Assembly (NCBI RefSeq): GCF_000022365.1
Contig: NC_012804.1
Location: 1,426,001 to 1,490,000, forward strand
Source of the DNA: Thermococcus gammatolerans EJ3
GTDB taxonomy: Archaea; Methanobacteriota_B; Thermococci; Thermococcales; Thermococcaceae
Length of the DNA: 64,000 nucleotides
Direction of reading: 5' to 3'
Both the position numbers and the translations under genes were made by a program. The notes beneath the pieces are model-generated. The model did no database searches and was not told the origin of the DNA. It saw only the letters and a program-made list of their open reading frames with translations. Positions 15,908 to 25,242 of this stretch are shown here, one piece after another (position 1 is the first letter of the stretch; every line of letters begins with the position of its first letter).

Positions 15908-17263
15908 ATGCAGCTAGCGGGGTTCGTCACTGAGGCCGACATCAACGCCAAGCTCTCAGAGCTTAAAGGCAAGGTGCCAACTGTCGTCATAAACGAACTC
16001 AGGGAGAAGCTGATAGCCAGGAAAGATCAGCTCACACCGGAGCAGCTTGACAAGATCGTCAAGAAAGTCCTTGAGACATATGGAAACCAAGCAACAAAGT
16101 ACGAGCAGTTGAGCAAGCGCGTTGACGAGCTCGGTAAGAGGTTGACTGATTTGAGCCTCCAGCTCAGTAGGCTCGTCGAGAGCCTCGAAGAGGCGAGGTT
16201 CAAGGTACAGGAGAAGAAGGCCGAAGAGGTCACCGAGAAAGTGGAAGAGGTTCACGAGAAAATCGGAAAGCTCGAGGAGATGCTTGAAAGGAAAGAAGAG
16301 AAGAAAGAAGAAAAGGAAATCTCAGAGGAGGCAAAGAAGAAGCTCGAAGAGCTTCACAGGAAGGTCGAAGAGCTGGAAGAAAAGCTCAGCGGAAAGGTTG
16401 CTGAGAAGGTCATTGAGGAAGCGAAGGCAAAGGTAGAGGAGCTCGAAGAGAAGCTCGAAAGTGGTGAAGAGATCACGGAAGAGGAACTCAAGGAGGCTAT
16501 TGAGAAGGTCGAGGAAGTCAAGGAAGCCCCAGTAGAGGAAGAGACACCAGAGATCGAGGAGAAAAAACCTGAAGAGGCAGAAAAAGCTCCCGTCCCTGAG
16601 GAGGCGGCGCCTGAAGTTGCCAAGGAGGTCGAAGAGACCACAGAGGAAGTGGAAAAGCAGAAGAAAGTTGAAGAGGTCAAGGAAATCGAAAAGCCCGAAG
16701 AAGTTGAGGTTGTTGAGGAAACGCCCGAAGAAGAGGTTATTGAAGAGGTTCCCGCTCACGAGGAGGTTGTTGAGGTTACTCCTTCCCCCGAAGTTGTTGA
16801 GGAAGAAAAAGCCGAAGAAGGTGGTGTTGAGATGGCAGAAGGAAAAGTTCAGATTCCCGAGGATATTGCGAACCTTCTCTTCGAGGAGGAGCCAAGGAAG
16901 GCCAGGCTCGAGAAGCTCCCGGAGGACGTCGTGTCAACGATGATAGCCCTCAAGTGGCTCGGATTCCTCATCGACAGGGTCGGCATACAGAACCTGGAGA
17001 GGGTCCTCGAGTTCTACTACGAGATCGGCTGGATCAGCGAGGAAGTGCTCAACCAGCTGCTCCGCTACGCCAAGGGCACTAGGCCGCACCACCGGGACCC
17101 CGAGTGGAAGCCGGCTGACAAGCTGACCGTCCAGGACCACCTGATAAGCCTGCTCTTCATAGAGAGGCTTAGGGGGCTGAGGATCAACAGGGACGTCCTC
17201 GACAAGCTTGAGAGGGAGATAAAGCTCCTGGAGAAGACGCTGGACGAGTTTTACGGCATCTGA
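15908..17263 (+). CDS. arlD: Archaellum protein ArlD (FlaD/E)
   Basis: 451 residues. Residues about 1-90 are an ordered N-terminal region, 90-300 a very long E/K-rich low-complexity coiled coil with VEEV-type repeats, and about 318-451 the conserved FlaD/E domain (ARLEKLPEDVVSTMIALKWLGFLIDRVG and GWISEEVLNQLLRYA). It is thought to form the cytoplasmic ArlCDE complex at the motor base. No separate arlE gene exists here; an internal start at 16832 may supply the short form. Confidence 0.92.
   Translation: MQLAGFVTEADINAKLSELKGKVPTVVINELREKLIARKDQLTPEQLDKIVKKVLETYGNQATKYEQLSKRVDELGKRLTDLSLQLSRLVESLEEARFKVQEKKAEEVTEKVEEVHEKIGKLEEMLERKEEKKEEKEISEEAKKKLEELHRKVEELEEKLSGKVAEKVIEEAKAKVEELEEKLESGEEITEEELKEAIEKVEEVKEAPVEEETPEIEEKKPEEAEKAPVPEEAAPEVAKEVEETTEEVEKQKKVEEVKEIEKPEEVEVVEETPEEEVIEEVPAHEEVVEVTPSPEVVEEEKAEEGGVEMAEGKVQIPEDIANLLFEEEPRKARLEKLPEDVVSTMIALKWLGFLIDRVGIQNLERVLEFYYEIGWISEEVLNQLLRYAKGTRPHHRDPEWKPADKLTVQDHLISLLFIERLRGLRINRDVLDKLEREIKLLEKTLDEFYGI
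16819..16834 (+). promoter_or_regulatory. Candidate internal translation start within arlD (short ArlD/E form)
   Basis: AGGTGGTG at 16819-16826 lies five bases before an in-frame ATG at 16832, exactly between the acidic linker and the C-terminal FlaD/E domain. It would yield a protein of 143 residues. A short FlaD made from an internal start is reported for Methanococcus voltae. Confidence 0.5.
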
Positions 17264-17292
17264 CCAGGGATAGCAGAGCGGGGGAGGGTACA

Positions 17293-17820
17293 ATGGGCTT
17301 CAGCGTTTCAGCGAGTGCAGCGATAATCTTTATCTCCTTTTTAATCGCGGCAGCGACCCTCTACACAGCATGGGACAACAGCTACAACAACGTTCAGGCG
17401 GCGCAGGAGGATTGGTACAACAGGAGGATCTCCCAGTTGAATACTTTAGTATCCCTGAACGCGTCCCTAGGATCTGCAACCATAGACAATGCTAACGGAT
17501 ACTACAACGTAACATTTCACATCCAGAATTCGGGGGTTACTCAGTATCTGCCATATTGGAGCGTAGTATACGATGGAGAATACCGCACGATATACAATGT
17601 TAGCGACGATAACATTGGTTTCATCTCGGATTACACGTATCTGTTTCCATCTCAGGTGGCATATTTGAACGTGACTAGGATCCCCCTAAACACCGAGGAG
17701 CACTCTCTGGTGATAACCTTTGGAAATGGTTGCTGGCTTAGATTGATATGGCACTACAACGGGACAGATGTACTGCTTGACGCAACCCCTCAAAGGGGCT
17801 GTCCAACGGAGGTGAGCTGA
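17293..17820 (+). CDS. arlF: Archaellum stator-type protein ArlF (FlaF)
   Basis: 175 residues with a single N-terminal membrane helix (GFSVSASAAIIFISFLIAAATLYTAW) and a beta-rich outer domain carrying NVTFHIQNSG and NVTRIPL strands with N-glycosylation-type sequons. In other archaea FlaF and FlaG form a complex between motor and S-layer. GGGGGAGGG precedes ATG; the stop overlaps the arlG ATG. Confidence 0.88.
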   Translation: MGFSVSASAAIIFISFLIAAATLYTAWDNSYNNVQAAQEDWYNRRISQLNTLVSLNASLGSATIDNANGYYNVTFHIQNSGVTQYLPYWSVVYDGEYRTIYNVSDDNIGFISDYTYLFPSQVAYLNVTRIPLNTEEHSLVITFGNGCWLRLIWHYNGTDVLLDATPQRGCPTEVS

Positions 17821-18296
17821 TGGGGGCAGGAGGACCAGCGAGCGAGCTCATAATGTTTATCGTGGCCGTCATAGTGGCCGGTACAGTAGCGGGGGCCCTT
17901 ACGTATGTCACCAATGACATAGCCCATGGTATAAACGATAAGGGCTCACTGCTTGCCGATAAACTCAGAACGGACTTTGCGATAATCAATGATCCACTTA
18001 ATATCCCAAACTCAACGAGCACCAACCAGTACAATTACACATTTTACATTAAGAATACAGGAAAGACTCAGTTCCCGTTTAACCCCAACGCAGTTCAGGT
18101 GTTCATTGATGGTGATATTGTTCCACCCTCAAATCTTACGTTTACAGACATCAACAACAACACGATCACGTACCTTAATCCCTACGAGGTTGGAAAGATA
18201 GTAGTCTCGTTAAGTGGCCCACTTACTAAGGGTAGCCACAGAATAGTAGTTGTCCTCGAGAACGGCGAGAGAAGATCGTTGATCTTCAAAATCTGA
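17820..18296 (+). CDS. arlG: Archaellum stator-type protein ArlG (FlaG)
   Basis: 158 residues; class III-like N-terminal segment (MGAGGPASELIMFIVAVIVAGTVAGAL) and a beta-sandwich outer domain (YNYTFYIKNTGKTQFPFNPNA). Partner of ArlF on the outer face of the membrane. The ATG overlaps the arlF TGA stop, indicating coupled translation. Confidence 0.88.
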   Translation: MGAGGPASELIMFIVAVIVAGTVAGALTYVTNDIAHGINDKGSLLADKLRTDFAIINDPLNIPNSTSTNQYNYTFYIKNTGKTQFPFNPNAVQVFIDGDIVPPSNLTFTDINNNTITYLNPYEVGKIVVSLSGPLTKGSHRIVVVLENGERRSLIFKI

Positions 18297-18333
18297 GCCC
18301 GTAGCCTAAAATCAGCCGGTGGAGGTGATCGTG

Positions 18334-19032
18334 ATGGTCGAGGAGCTACTCAAGATCGAACTCAAGGGCGATGAGCTCCACAGGCGCCTTGGGGGCGGCA
18401 TCCCAGCGGGCACTATAATGCTCCTCGAGGGGGACAGGGGTACAGGGAAGTCAATATTCGTCCAGAGGCTTCTCTACGGTTTTCTAATGAACGGATACAG
18501 TGCCAGTTACATTTCAAGCCAGTACACCACCGTTGAGTACATAAAGCAGATGACTTCCCTTGGATATGATATAATCCCTTTTCTAATCAGGAAGAAGCTC
18601 GTTTTTGTGTCGCTCTACCCCCTTCTGAGCGGGGTTAGCGAGAAGAGGAAGTTTCTGAGCAGACTTCTTGGCGAGCCCCGTCTCTGGGAGCCGAACGTCA
18701 TGATCATCGATTCATTTTCATCTCTCCTCTCGAGGGAACAGGAACCGAACGCGATCCGGGACTTCCTGCTCTACGTGAAGAAACTGGCCTCCCTTGACAA
18801 AGTTATAATACTGACAGCCAACACCGAGGAAATTGATAGGGATTCGCTTTTCGTCCTTGAAGAGGCCGCGACTCTCCTGATAAGATTGAACGTTAAGGTG
18901 TTCGGAGGAGATCTCAAGAATTCTGCGATGATAGTGAAGTACAACAACGCCAAGGGCATCTTTCAGAAGATAATCCCGTTCCGCGTGGAGCCTAAGGTGG
19001 GGCTGATAGTAGAGATCGCGGCGGTGGTGTGA
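18334..19032 (+). CDS. arlH: Archaellum ATPase-like regulator ArlH (FlaH)
   Basis: 232 residues of the RecA/KaiC-like fold. Walker A is LEGDRGTGKSIF near residues 34-45 and Walker B is NVMIIDSFSSL. ArlH binds ATP and sits with ArlI and ArlJ at the core of the motor. ATG 18334 lies six bases after GGAGGTG; an upstream GTG at 18319 precedes this site and is unlikely. One base separates it from arlI. Confidence 0.93.
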   Translation: MVEELLKIELKGDELHRRLGGGIPAGTIMLLEGDRGTGKSIFVQRLLYGFLMNGYSASYISSQYTTVEYIKQMTSLGYDIIPFLIRKKLVFVSLYPLLSGVSEKRKFLSRLLGEPRLWEPNVMIIDSFSSLLSREQEPNAIRDFLLYVKKLASLDKVIILTANTEEIDRDSLFVLEEAATLLIRLNVKVFGGDLKNSAMIVKYNNAKGIFQKIIPFRVEPKVGLIVEIAAVV

Positions 19033-19033
19033 T

Positions 19034-20671
19034 ATGGCGCAGGTAATCAAGAGTGACACGCTGGAAGAGGCAATGCAAAGGAACCCCCACCTTAGGAGGT
19101 ACGTGGAGAGCTTCCGAAAGAAGTACGGTAAGATGCCAGAGTTTCACGCCCAGCTCAGCAGGGACATGAAGGATATAATGTACCCCAACATAATCTATCC
19201 AGTCGGTGATCCCATCTTCATCCACATCTACGGCGACCAGAAAACTGACAAGAAGTACATCGTCATAGAACCTAGAATAGAAACCCCTATTGAGGAGAAG
19301 AAGTACGAGATGATAAAAGATCGCATCCTCGAAATCGCTCCCACCAGAAACATCCCCGAGGATCAGGAGGAGTTTGAGAGGTTTCTCGATGCTCTCTACG
19401 ATGAAGCCGTGCTGTCATTAGTCAAGGGGAAAAGGAAAATTCCGGGAACGAAGGAACCGTTCACCTTAACCAAGGAAGAAATGGAAAAGTTCCGCTACCT
19501 CATCAAGCGAGATATCATAGGAATCGGCCCCCTTGAGCCCCTAGCCAGGGATCCATACATTGAGGACATACATATCATCGGCGCCAACTACGTCTCCCTG
19601 GTTCACAAGATATTCGAGGCCCTGCCAACTAACATAACATTCGGTGACAACGTCAAGCTGGCGGACTACTTCAAGAACATAGCCGAACGCATTGGAAGGC
19701 CCGTTAGCGACAGAAACCCGATAGTGGACGGAGCCCTCCCGGACGGTTCACGTATCAACATAATCTACTCACCGGACATCTCCCTCAAGGGACCGAGCGC
19801 TACAATTCGTAAGTTCACGGCAACACCCATCAGCATCGTCCAGCTCATAGGGTGGGGAACGCTGAGCGCGGAAGTAGCGGCCTACCTGTGGATAGCTCTT
19901 GAGTACGGAATGAGTGTCTTCGTATGCGGCGAGACAGCAAGCGGTAAGACTACCCTGCTGAACTCCATAATCCCCTTCATCAAGCCAGGCTCAAAGATAT
20001 TCACCGCGGAGGACACTCCTGAGGTTCAGGTTCCCCATCCAACATGGCAAAGGCTTGTAACCCGTGAGCGCGGCCCGGAGGAGAGCAGGGTAACGCTCTT
20101 CGACCTTCTCAAGGCGGCCCTGCGTTCCAGGCCGAACTACATCATCGTCGGTGAGATTCGTGGTGCCGAGGGAGCGATAGCATTCCAGGCAATGCAGACC
20201 GGCCACCCGGTTATGAGCACATTTCACGCCGGTGACGTCAAGAAGATGATACAGCGTTTTACCGGTCATCCAATAAACGTCCCGATAACCTTCATCGACA
20301 ACCTCAATATAGCGGTCTTCCAGCAGGCAGTTTATCTAAAGGGTAAGTTCCTGAGGAGAACCGTGAGTGTCGTCGAGATAGAGGGCTACTACGAAGAGCT
20401 CGGCGGTGTTGCAACGAGGAACGTCTTCGAGTGGGACCCAGTAAATGACAAACATATCTTCAGGGGTTTCAACAACTCTTACATCCTCGAGAGAAAGATA
20501 GCTGAGATAGCCGGTTATGAGGATCCAAAGGAGATATACAACGAGCTTTTCCTCCGTGCGAGGATCCTTCAGAGAATGCTGGAGCTTGGCATCACGAACT
20601 ACTGGGATGTCTACCGGGAGATCAAGGCCTTCTACCAGCGAGGTATCGAGGGCCTGAGCTTCAGGCTCTGA
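19034..20671 (+). CDS. arlI: Archaellum motor ATPase ArlI (FlaI)
   Basis: 545-residue secretion/rotation ATPase of the type IV pilus/GspE superfamily. Visible are the Walker A CGETASGKTTLLNS, the Asp box, the Walker B IIVGEIRGAEG and the His box TGHPVMSTFHAG, all in normal order. It drives filament assembly and rotation on the inner membrane face. Length is normal for euryarchaeal FlaI. Confidence 0.97.
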   Translation: MAQVIKSDTLEEAMQRNPHLRRYVESFRKKYGKMPEFHAQLSRDMKDIMYPNIIYPVGDPIFIHIYGDQKTDKKYIVIEPRIETPIEEKKYEMIKDRILEIAPTRNIPEDQEEFERFLDALYDEAVLSLVKGKRKIPGTKEPFTLTKEEMEKFRYLIKRDIIGIGPLEPLARDPYIEDIHIIGANYVSLVHKIFEALPTNITFGDNVKLADYFKNIAERIGRPVSDRNPIVDGALPDGSRINIIYSPDISLKGPSATIRKFTATPISIVQLIGWGTLSAEVAAYLWIALEYGMSVFVCGETASGKTTLLNSIIPFIKPGSKIFTAEDTPEVQVPHPTWQRLVTRERGPEESRVTLFDLLKAALRSRPNYIIVGEIRGAEGAIAFQAMQTGHPVMSTFHAGDVKKMIQRFTGHPINVPITFIDNLNIAVFQQAVYLKGKFLRRTVSVVEIEGYYEELGGVATRNVFEWDPVNDKHIFRGFNNSYILERKIAEIAGYEDPKEIYNELFLRARILQRMLELGITNYWDVYREIKAFYQRGIEGLSFRL

Positions 20672-20681
20672 GGTGATAGCC

Positions 20682-22412
20682 ATGCCCGACAAGGAGAAGA
20701 TCAGCATCTTCACCAAGGCAGACCTCGACATGAAAACGTACATTCGCAAGATCCTCCTCCCGAACGTGGTTATCTCAGCGGTTCTCTTCATCGTTGCGTC
20801 CATAATCTCACGGCTCTTCATGCTCTCATCTGCCCTGACAACGATGCTCTATGCCATTCCCGTTGTTCTATTGGTCTACGCGGCAATCTATCCATATATC
20901 CAGGCCGATTCAAAAAAGATTTCGATAAACTCTCGCATCCCCTACTTCATAACTTACTTCGCAGTTCTCTCAACGAGCGAGATGGGAAGGTCCGACCTCA
21001 TTAAGGTACTGGCCAGCGATCCAAAACTCGGCGCCATAGCGAGCGAGCTGAAAAAGGTCTACATAATCGTTGATAAACTCCACCGTTCAATGCCGGAAGC
21101 TTTTCGCTTCCTCGCCAGAAGAACACCCAGCAAGGTCTTCGCGGACTTCCTTGACAGGTTGGCTTATTCCCTCGACAGCGGTGTGGACATGAAGGAATAC
21201 CTCTTTCAGGAGCAGAAAACCGTTATGGACGACTACGAGACTTTTTACGAGGGGGCCCTCTACGATCTGGATGTATTCAAAGAGATATACGAATCAATAA
21301 TTATCTCAGTTGTTTTCATGGCGAGCTTCATCATTATAGGCCCGTTGATAACGGGCCAAGACATCGGAAGGCTGGCGCTCTACACCCTCGCAATAATCCT
21401 GGCGGCCGAGATAGGTGTCTTTCTTGTCATAAAGTTTAGAATGCCGGAGGATCCCATCTGGGCAGACACCAAGGGAATAGAAACGGAAAGAATGAAGAGG
21501 ATTAAAAGGGCCAGCCAGATTTCAGTTCTTGGCGTCGTCCTGATGGGGATACTCTACTACTTCCTCCTCAGCAAGAGGTTTGATATACCTAAGCCCTTTG
21601 TCGTTGCCCTGATCTTAAGCCCCCTTTACTACGTTGGCCGTCTCGCGGCAAAGGAGGAGCAGTCGATATTCAGAAAGGACGAGAACTTCGCCGCCTTTAT
21701 AAGAAGCCTCAGCTCTTCCTTAGCCGCCAGCGGAACCTCCCTCGTCCTCGTCCTTAAGTACCTCAGCGCCCACGACTTTGGATCGCTGACCGAGGACATC
21801 AGGGCCCTGTACAGAAGACTAGCCGTTAGGGTAGATAGGGAGAGGGCATGGGACTTCTTCATAGCCGGGACGGGAAGCTGGCTGATCGGCATTTTCTCAG
21901 AGATATTCAGGGAGGCAATAAGACTCGGAGCAGAGCCCGATTACGTCGGTCTCGTCATCAGCAGAAACTTTGAGCGCCTTGTACGCCTCAGGAGGAAGAG
22001 ACAGCAGAGCATGGCAAGCTTCATAGGCATAATCTACGGGCTGACGGCATCTTTTGCCTTTGCTCTAGCGGCATCGTTCCAGGTTGCGGCTTCTATAAAC
22101 ACCCTCTTCGCCCAGCTCAAGGTTCCAACTGAATACATAGGGGATATAATCCACGTTATCCCCCCAGCTGGAATGAGCTTCGTCATGTACATTATGCTAA
22201 CGATAATGATAATCCACTCCTTCCTCTCGGCAATAGCAATAAAGACCGCCGATGGCGGCCACTGGATAGTCGCGCTGAAGTACTTCGTGATCCTCCTGTG
22301 GATATTCGCCGCCGGAATGTACGCGGGGCAGGTTCTAATGGAGAGAATGATGGGTATAAACAGCCAGACGGAGACAACCCAGCTCCTGAGGGTTCTAATA
22401 TCTTCGCTCTGA
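20682..22412 (+). CDS. arlJ: Archaellum platform membrane protein ArlJ (FlaJ)
   Basis: 576 residues with several hydrophobic helices in two T2SSF-type repeats (for example VVISAVLFIVASIISRLFML, SIIISVVFMASFIIIGPLI and a final cluster ending FVILLWIFAAGMYAGQVLM). It anchors ArlI and the filament. ATG 20682 follows GAGGTGAT; the GTG at 20673 lies inside that site. It is the last archaellum gene; a GGGTAAATACCCCC inverted repeat lies just downstream. Confidence 0.95.
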   Translation: MPDKEKISIFTKADLDMKTYIRKILLPNVVISAVLFIVASIISRLFMLSSALTTMLYAIPVVLLVYAAIYPYIQADSKKISINSRIPYFITYFAVLSTSEMGRSDLIKVLASDPKLGAIASELKKVYIIVDKLHRSMPEAFRFLARRTPSKVFADFLDRLAYSLDSGVDMKEYLFQEQKTVMDDYETFYEGALYDLDVFKEIYESIIISVVFMASFIIIGPLITGQDIGRLALYTLAIILAAEIGVFLVIKFRMPEDPIWADTKGIETERMKRIKRASQISVLGVVLMGILYYFLLSKRFDIPKPFVVALILSPLYYVGRLAAKEEQSIFRKDENFAAFIRSLSSSLAASGTSLVLVLKYLSAHDFGSLTEDIRALYRRLAVRVDRERAWDFFIAGTGSWLIGIFSEIFREAIRLGAEPDYVGLVISRNFERLVRLRRKRQQSMASFIGIIYGLTASFAFALAASFQVAASINTLFAQLKVPTEYIGDIIHVIPPAGMSFVMYIMLTIMIIHSFLSAIAIKTADGGHWIVALKYFVILLWIFAAGMYAGQVLMERMMGINSQTETTQLLRVLISSL

Positions 22413-22429
22413 GAAAGACTTAAGGGTAA

Positions 22430-23116
<687 letters not shown>

Positions 23117-23119
23117 CGC

Positions 23120-23127
23120 TTTAAATA
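23120..23127 (+). promoter_or_regulatory. TATA box for the C/D-box sRNA candidate
   Basis: TTTAAATA directly after the pcm stop, predicting transcription start near 23148-23150, immediately before the C box. Confidence 0.5.
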
Positions 23128-23147
23128 GTTCCCATCAAACGAAGGAA

Positions 23148-23203
23148 CGCGATGATGAAATTGGCCTTTGGGGTACCGATGCCCGAAAAACCCATCTGAG
23201 CCG
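23148..23203 (+). ncRNA. Candidate C/D-box methylation-guide sRNA
   Basis: The C box GATGATGA (23151-23158) and D box CTGA (23196-23199) are separated by 37 nt, the compact spacing of Thermococcales C/D sRNAs. Degenerate D' (CCGA, 23176-23179) and C' (TGCCCGA) boxes split the interior into guides of about 17 and 9 nt. Flanking bases GGA..GC and GC..TCC can form a short terminal stem. A TATA box lies at the right distance upstream. Targets were not predicted. Confidence 0.6.
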
Positions 23204-23277
23204 TCCGTCAAATTTTTAAATCTCCTTATTTTAGTTACCTTTGGATAGATTAATGAGCAAAATCAGGGGGTGATATC

Positions 23278-24603
23278 TTGCCGGCGGTCATAGAGGAAGT
23301 CGCAAAGGTCTCCTTTGAGAGGGTTGGAATGCACTCCCACATAAGGGGCCTCGGCCTCGACGAGAACGGAAGGGCCAAGTTCATCGCCGACGGCATGGTC
23401 GGTCAGGTTAAGGCGAGGGAAGCGGCTGGAATCGCGGTCGAGCTCATAAAGCGCGGGAAGCTCGCCGGCAAGGGAATTCTTCTCGTAGGGCCAACAGGGA
23501 GCGGTAAGACGGCGATAGCGATGGGCATAGCGAGGGAGCTCGGCGAGGACGTTCCCTTCGTCCAGATAGCGGGGAGCGAGATTTACTCGGCCGAGGTCAA
23601 CAAGACGGAGTTCCTCAAGCAGGCGATGAGGCGGGCGATAGGCGTTAGAATCAGCGAGGAGAGGAAGGTCTACGAGGGCGAGGTCAAGAAGATTGAGATA
23701 AGGCGCACGAGGCACCCGTTCAACCCCTACGTCGAGATTCCCGAGAGCGTCATCATAACCCTCCGCACGAAGGACGACGAGAAGACGATAAGGGCCGGCA
23801 GGGAGATAGCCTACCAGCTCATGGAGCTCGGCGTTGAAGAAGGCGACGTCATACAGATTGACGCCGAAACCGGCAGGGTCTCGAAGGTTGGAACGACGAA
23901 GGAAGAGGAAGGGCTCTTCTTCAAGCGCAAGGTTAACCTGCCGAGCGGTCCCGTGCTCAAGATAAAGGAGTTCACCTACACCGTTACGCTCCACGACCTC
24001 GACGTTGCCAACGCCCGCGGAAATATCTTCGGCCTGCTCTTCAGCACGGGAGCAGAGATAAGCGATGAGATAAGGCAACGGGTTGACGAAACCGTCAAGA
24101 GCTGGATTGAGGAGGGAAGGGCAACGCTCGTTCCCGGGGTGCTCTTCATAGACGAGTGCCACATGCTCGACATCGAGGCCTTCTCGTTCTTGGCCAGGGC
24201 TATGGAGGGCGAGCTCGCTCCGATTCTCATCCTGGCCACCAACAGGGGAAGGACAAAGATAAGGGGCACGGACATCGAGGCTCCGCACGGAATACCCCTC
24301 GACATGCTCGACAGACTTCTGATAATCAACACCGAGCCATACAGGAAGGAGGAAATCAGAGAGATAGTCAAGATTCGCGCGAGGGAGGAGAAGATTGAGG
24401 TGAGCGAGGAGGCGATAGAGTACCTCGCGGAGCTCGGCGAGAAGACCAGCCTGCGCTATGCGGTTCAGCTTTTGGCTCCCGCGAGCGTCTTGGCTAGAGG
24501 CGGAAGGGTCGAGAGGGAGCACGTCGAAAAGGCCAAGGAGTACTTCGCCGACATCAAGAGGAGCATCGAGTTCGTCGAGAAGCTCGAGGGGATGCTTAGC
24601 TGA
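23278..24603 (+). CDS. RuvB-like (TIP49/RUVBL family) AAA+ ATPase
   Basis: 441 residues starting at TTG 23278, fixed by GGGGGTGAT five bases upstream. Starts with the family sequence FERVGMHSHIRGLGLDENG. It has Walker A VGPTGSGKTAIAMG, an insertion domain (about 120-230), Walker B GVLFIDECHMLDIEAF, sensor LATNRG and the arginine-containing C-terminal lid (GEKTSLRYAVQLL). Eukaryotic relatives act in chromatin remodelling and complex assembly; the archaeal role is unsettled. The promoter is TTTTTAAAT at 23213-23221. A T/C-rich tract follows the stop. Confidence 0.93.
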   Translation: MPAVIEEVAKVSFERVGMHSHIRGLGLDENGRAKFIADGMVGQVKAREAAGIAVELIKRGKLAGKGILLVGPTGSGKTAIAMGIARELGEDVPFVQIAGSEIYSAEVNKTEFLKQAMRRAIGVRISEERKVYEGEVKKIEIRRTRHPFNPYVEIPESVIITLRTKDDEKTIRAGREIAYQLMELGVEEGDVIQIDAETGRVSKVGTTKEEEGLFFKRKVNLPSGPVLKIKEFTYTVTLHDLDVANARGNIFGLLFSTGAEISDEIRQRVDETVKSWIEEGRATLVPGVLFIDECHMLDIEAFSFLARAMEGELAPILILATNRGRTKIRGTDIEAPHGIPLDMLDRLLIINTEPYRKEEIREIVKIRAREEKIEVSEEAIEYLAELGEKTSLRYAVQLLAPASVLARGGRVEREHVEKAKEYFADIKRSIEFVEKLEGMLS

Positions 24604-24620
24604 TTTTTCTCCCTTTCTCC
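24604..24620 (+). terminator. Pyrimidine-rich tract after the RuvB-like gene
   Basis: TTTTTCTCCCTTTCTCC immediately after the stop codon. It matches the T-rich terminators used in Thermococcales and faces the convergent CPBP protease gene. Confidence 0.45.
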
Positions 24621-24624
24621 CAAC

Positions 24625-25239
24625 CTAAACTACCCCGGCCTTCGCCAGGACACAGAGAACATCGAAGAAAGCGGAACCGATCCAGTGGAGAAGAAAGCTC
24701 TGGAGAAAGCTTCTCCCCCTAAGATCCACCCAGCCAAAAACTATCCCGGCAAGAAAGGAGTAAGGCACCTCAATCGGAGGCTTTCCAAGGTGAACGAGTA
24801 CATAAGGCACGTCCTGAGCCAGAATTCCAACCCACTTCTTCCGCGAGGCGAGTGGGAAGAGCAAAAAGCCCCGGAAGAAAGCCTCATGGGTAAACATAAC
24901 GAGGCCTATCACCATCTCTTTCTCCAGAAACTCCACCCAGCTTGAATAGGCAAAGTTCGGGTAGTAAGATACCATCGAGGGCACCGTGAGGCCTGCAAAA
25001 CTCAGGATCACTGCCAGGCCAAGGAGAACCAAGAAAATCCCCCAGTTATCGTCCGGGAGTCGAAGCCCCAGATCAGAGGGCCTGAAGCCAAGAACCAATG
25101 AAACGCCCAGTGGAACGAGTAGATACCACAGGACAAGCCATAGGGCCCACCTCTCCAGCGAACCCCCCAAAAAACGGGGGACAAAAGAGAGCGGGAGCAA
25201 AACTCCGAACAAAAGGTAGGGATTCCTCCTCATGCCCAT
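24625..25239 (-). CDS. CPBP (CAAX-type) intramembrane metalloprotease family protein
   Basis: 204 residues with about six hydrophobic segments. The CPBP motif-1 Glu/Arg pattern is in THEAFFRGFLL (about residues 116-126) and a second-motif His occurs in VLVHLGKP. The first Glu of the usual EE pair is replaced by His-Glu, so catalytic competence is uncertain. ATG 25239 has GGTG six bases upstream; ATG 25233 is an alternative. It is four bases after the preceding hypothetical gene, so they form one operon. The substrate is unknown. Confidence 0.8.
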   Translation of the reverse strand: MGMRRNPYLLFGVLLPLSFVPRFLGGSLERWALWLVLWYLLVPLGVSLVLGFRPSDLGLRLPDDNWGIFLVLLGLAVILSFAGLTVPSMVSYYPNFAYSSWVEFLEKEMVIGLVMFTHEAFFRGFLLFPLASRKKWVGILAQDVPYVLVHLGKPPIEVPYSFLAGIVFGWVDLRGRSFLQSFLLHWIGSAFFDVLCVLAKAGVV

Positions 25240-25242
25240 CGA

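Noticed and set aside
16200-16830. Repetitive E/K-rich DNA as a repeat array
   Set aside because: It encodes the acidic coiled linker of ArlD; no exact DNA repeat unit or spacers.
23263-24522. 419-codon minus-strand open frame
   Set aside because: Shadow of the RuvB-like ATPase; high G+C third positions keep the opposite frame open, and the peptide has no family features.
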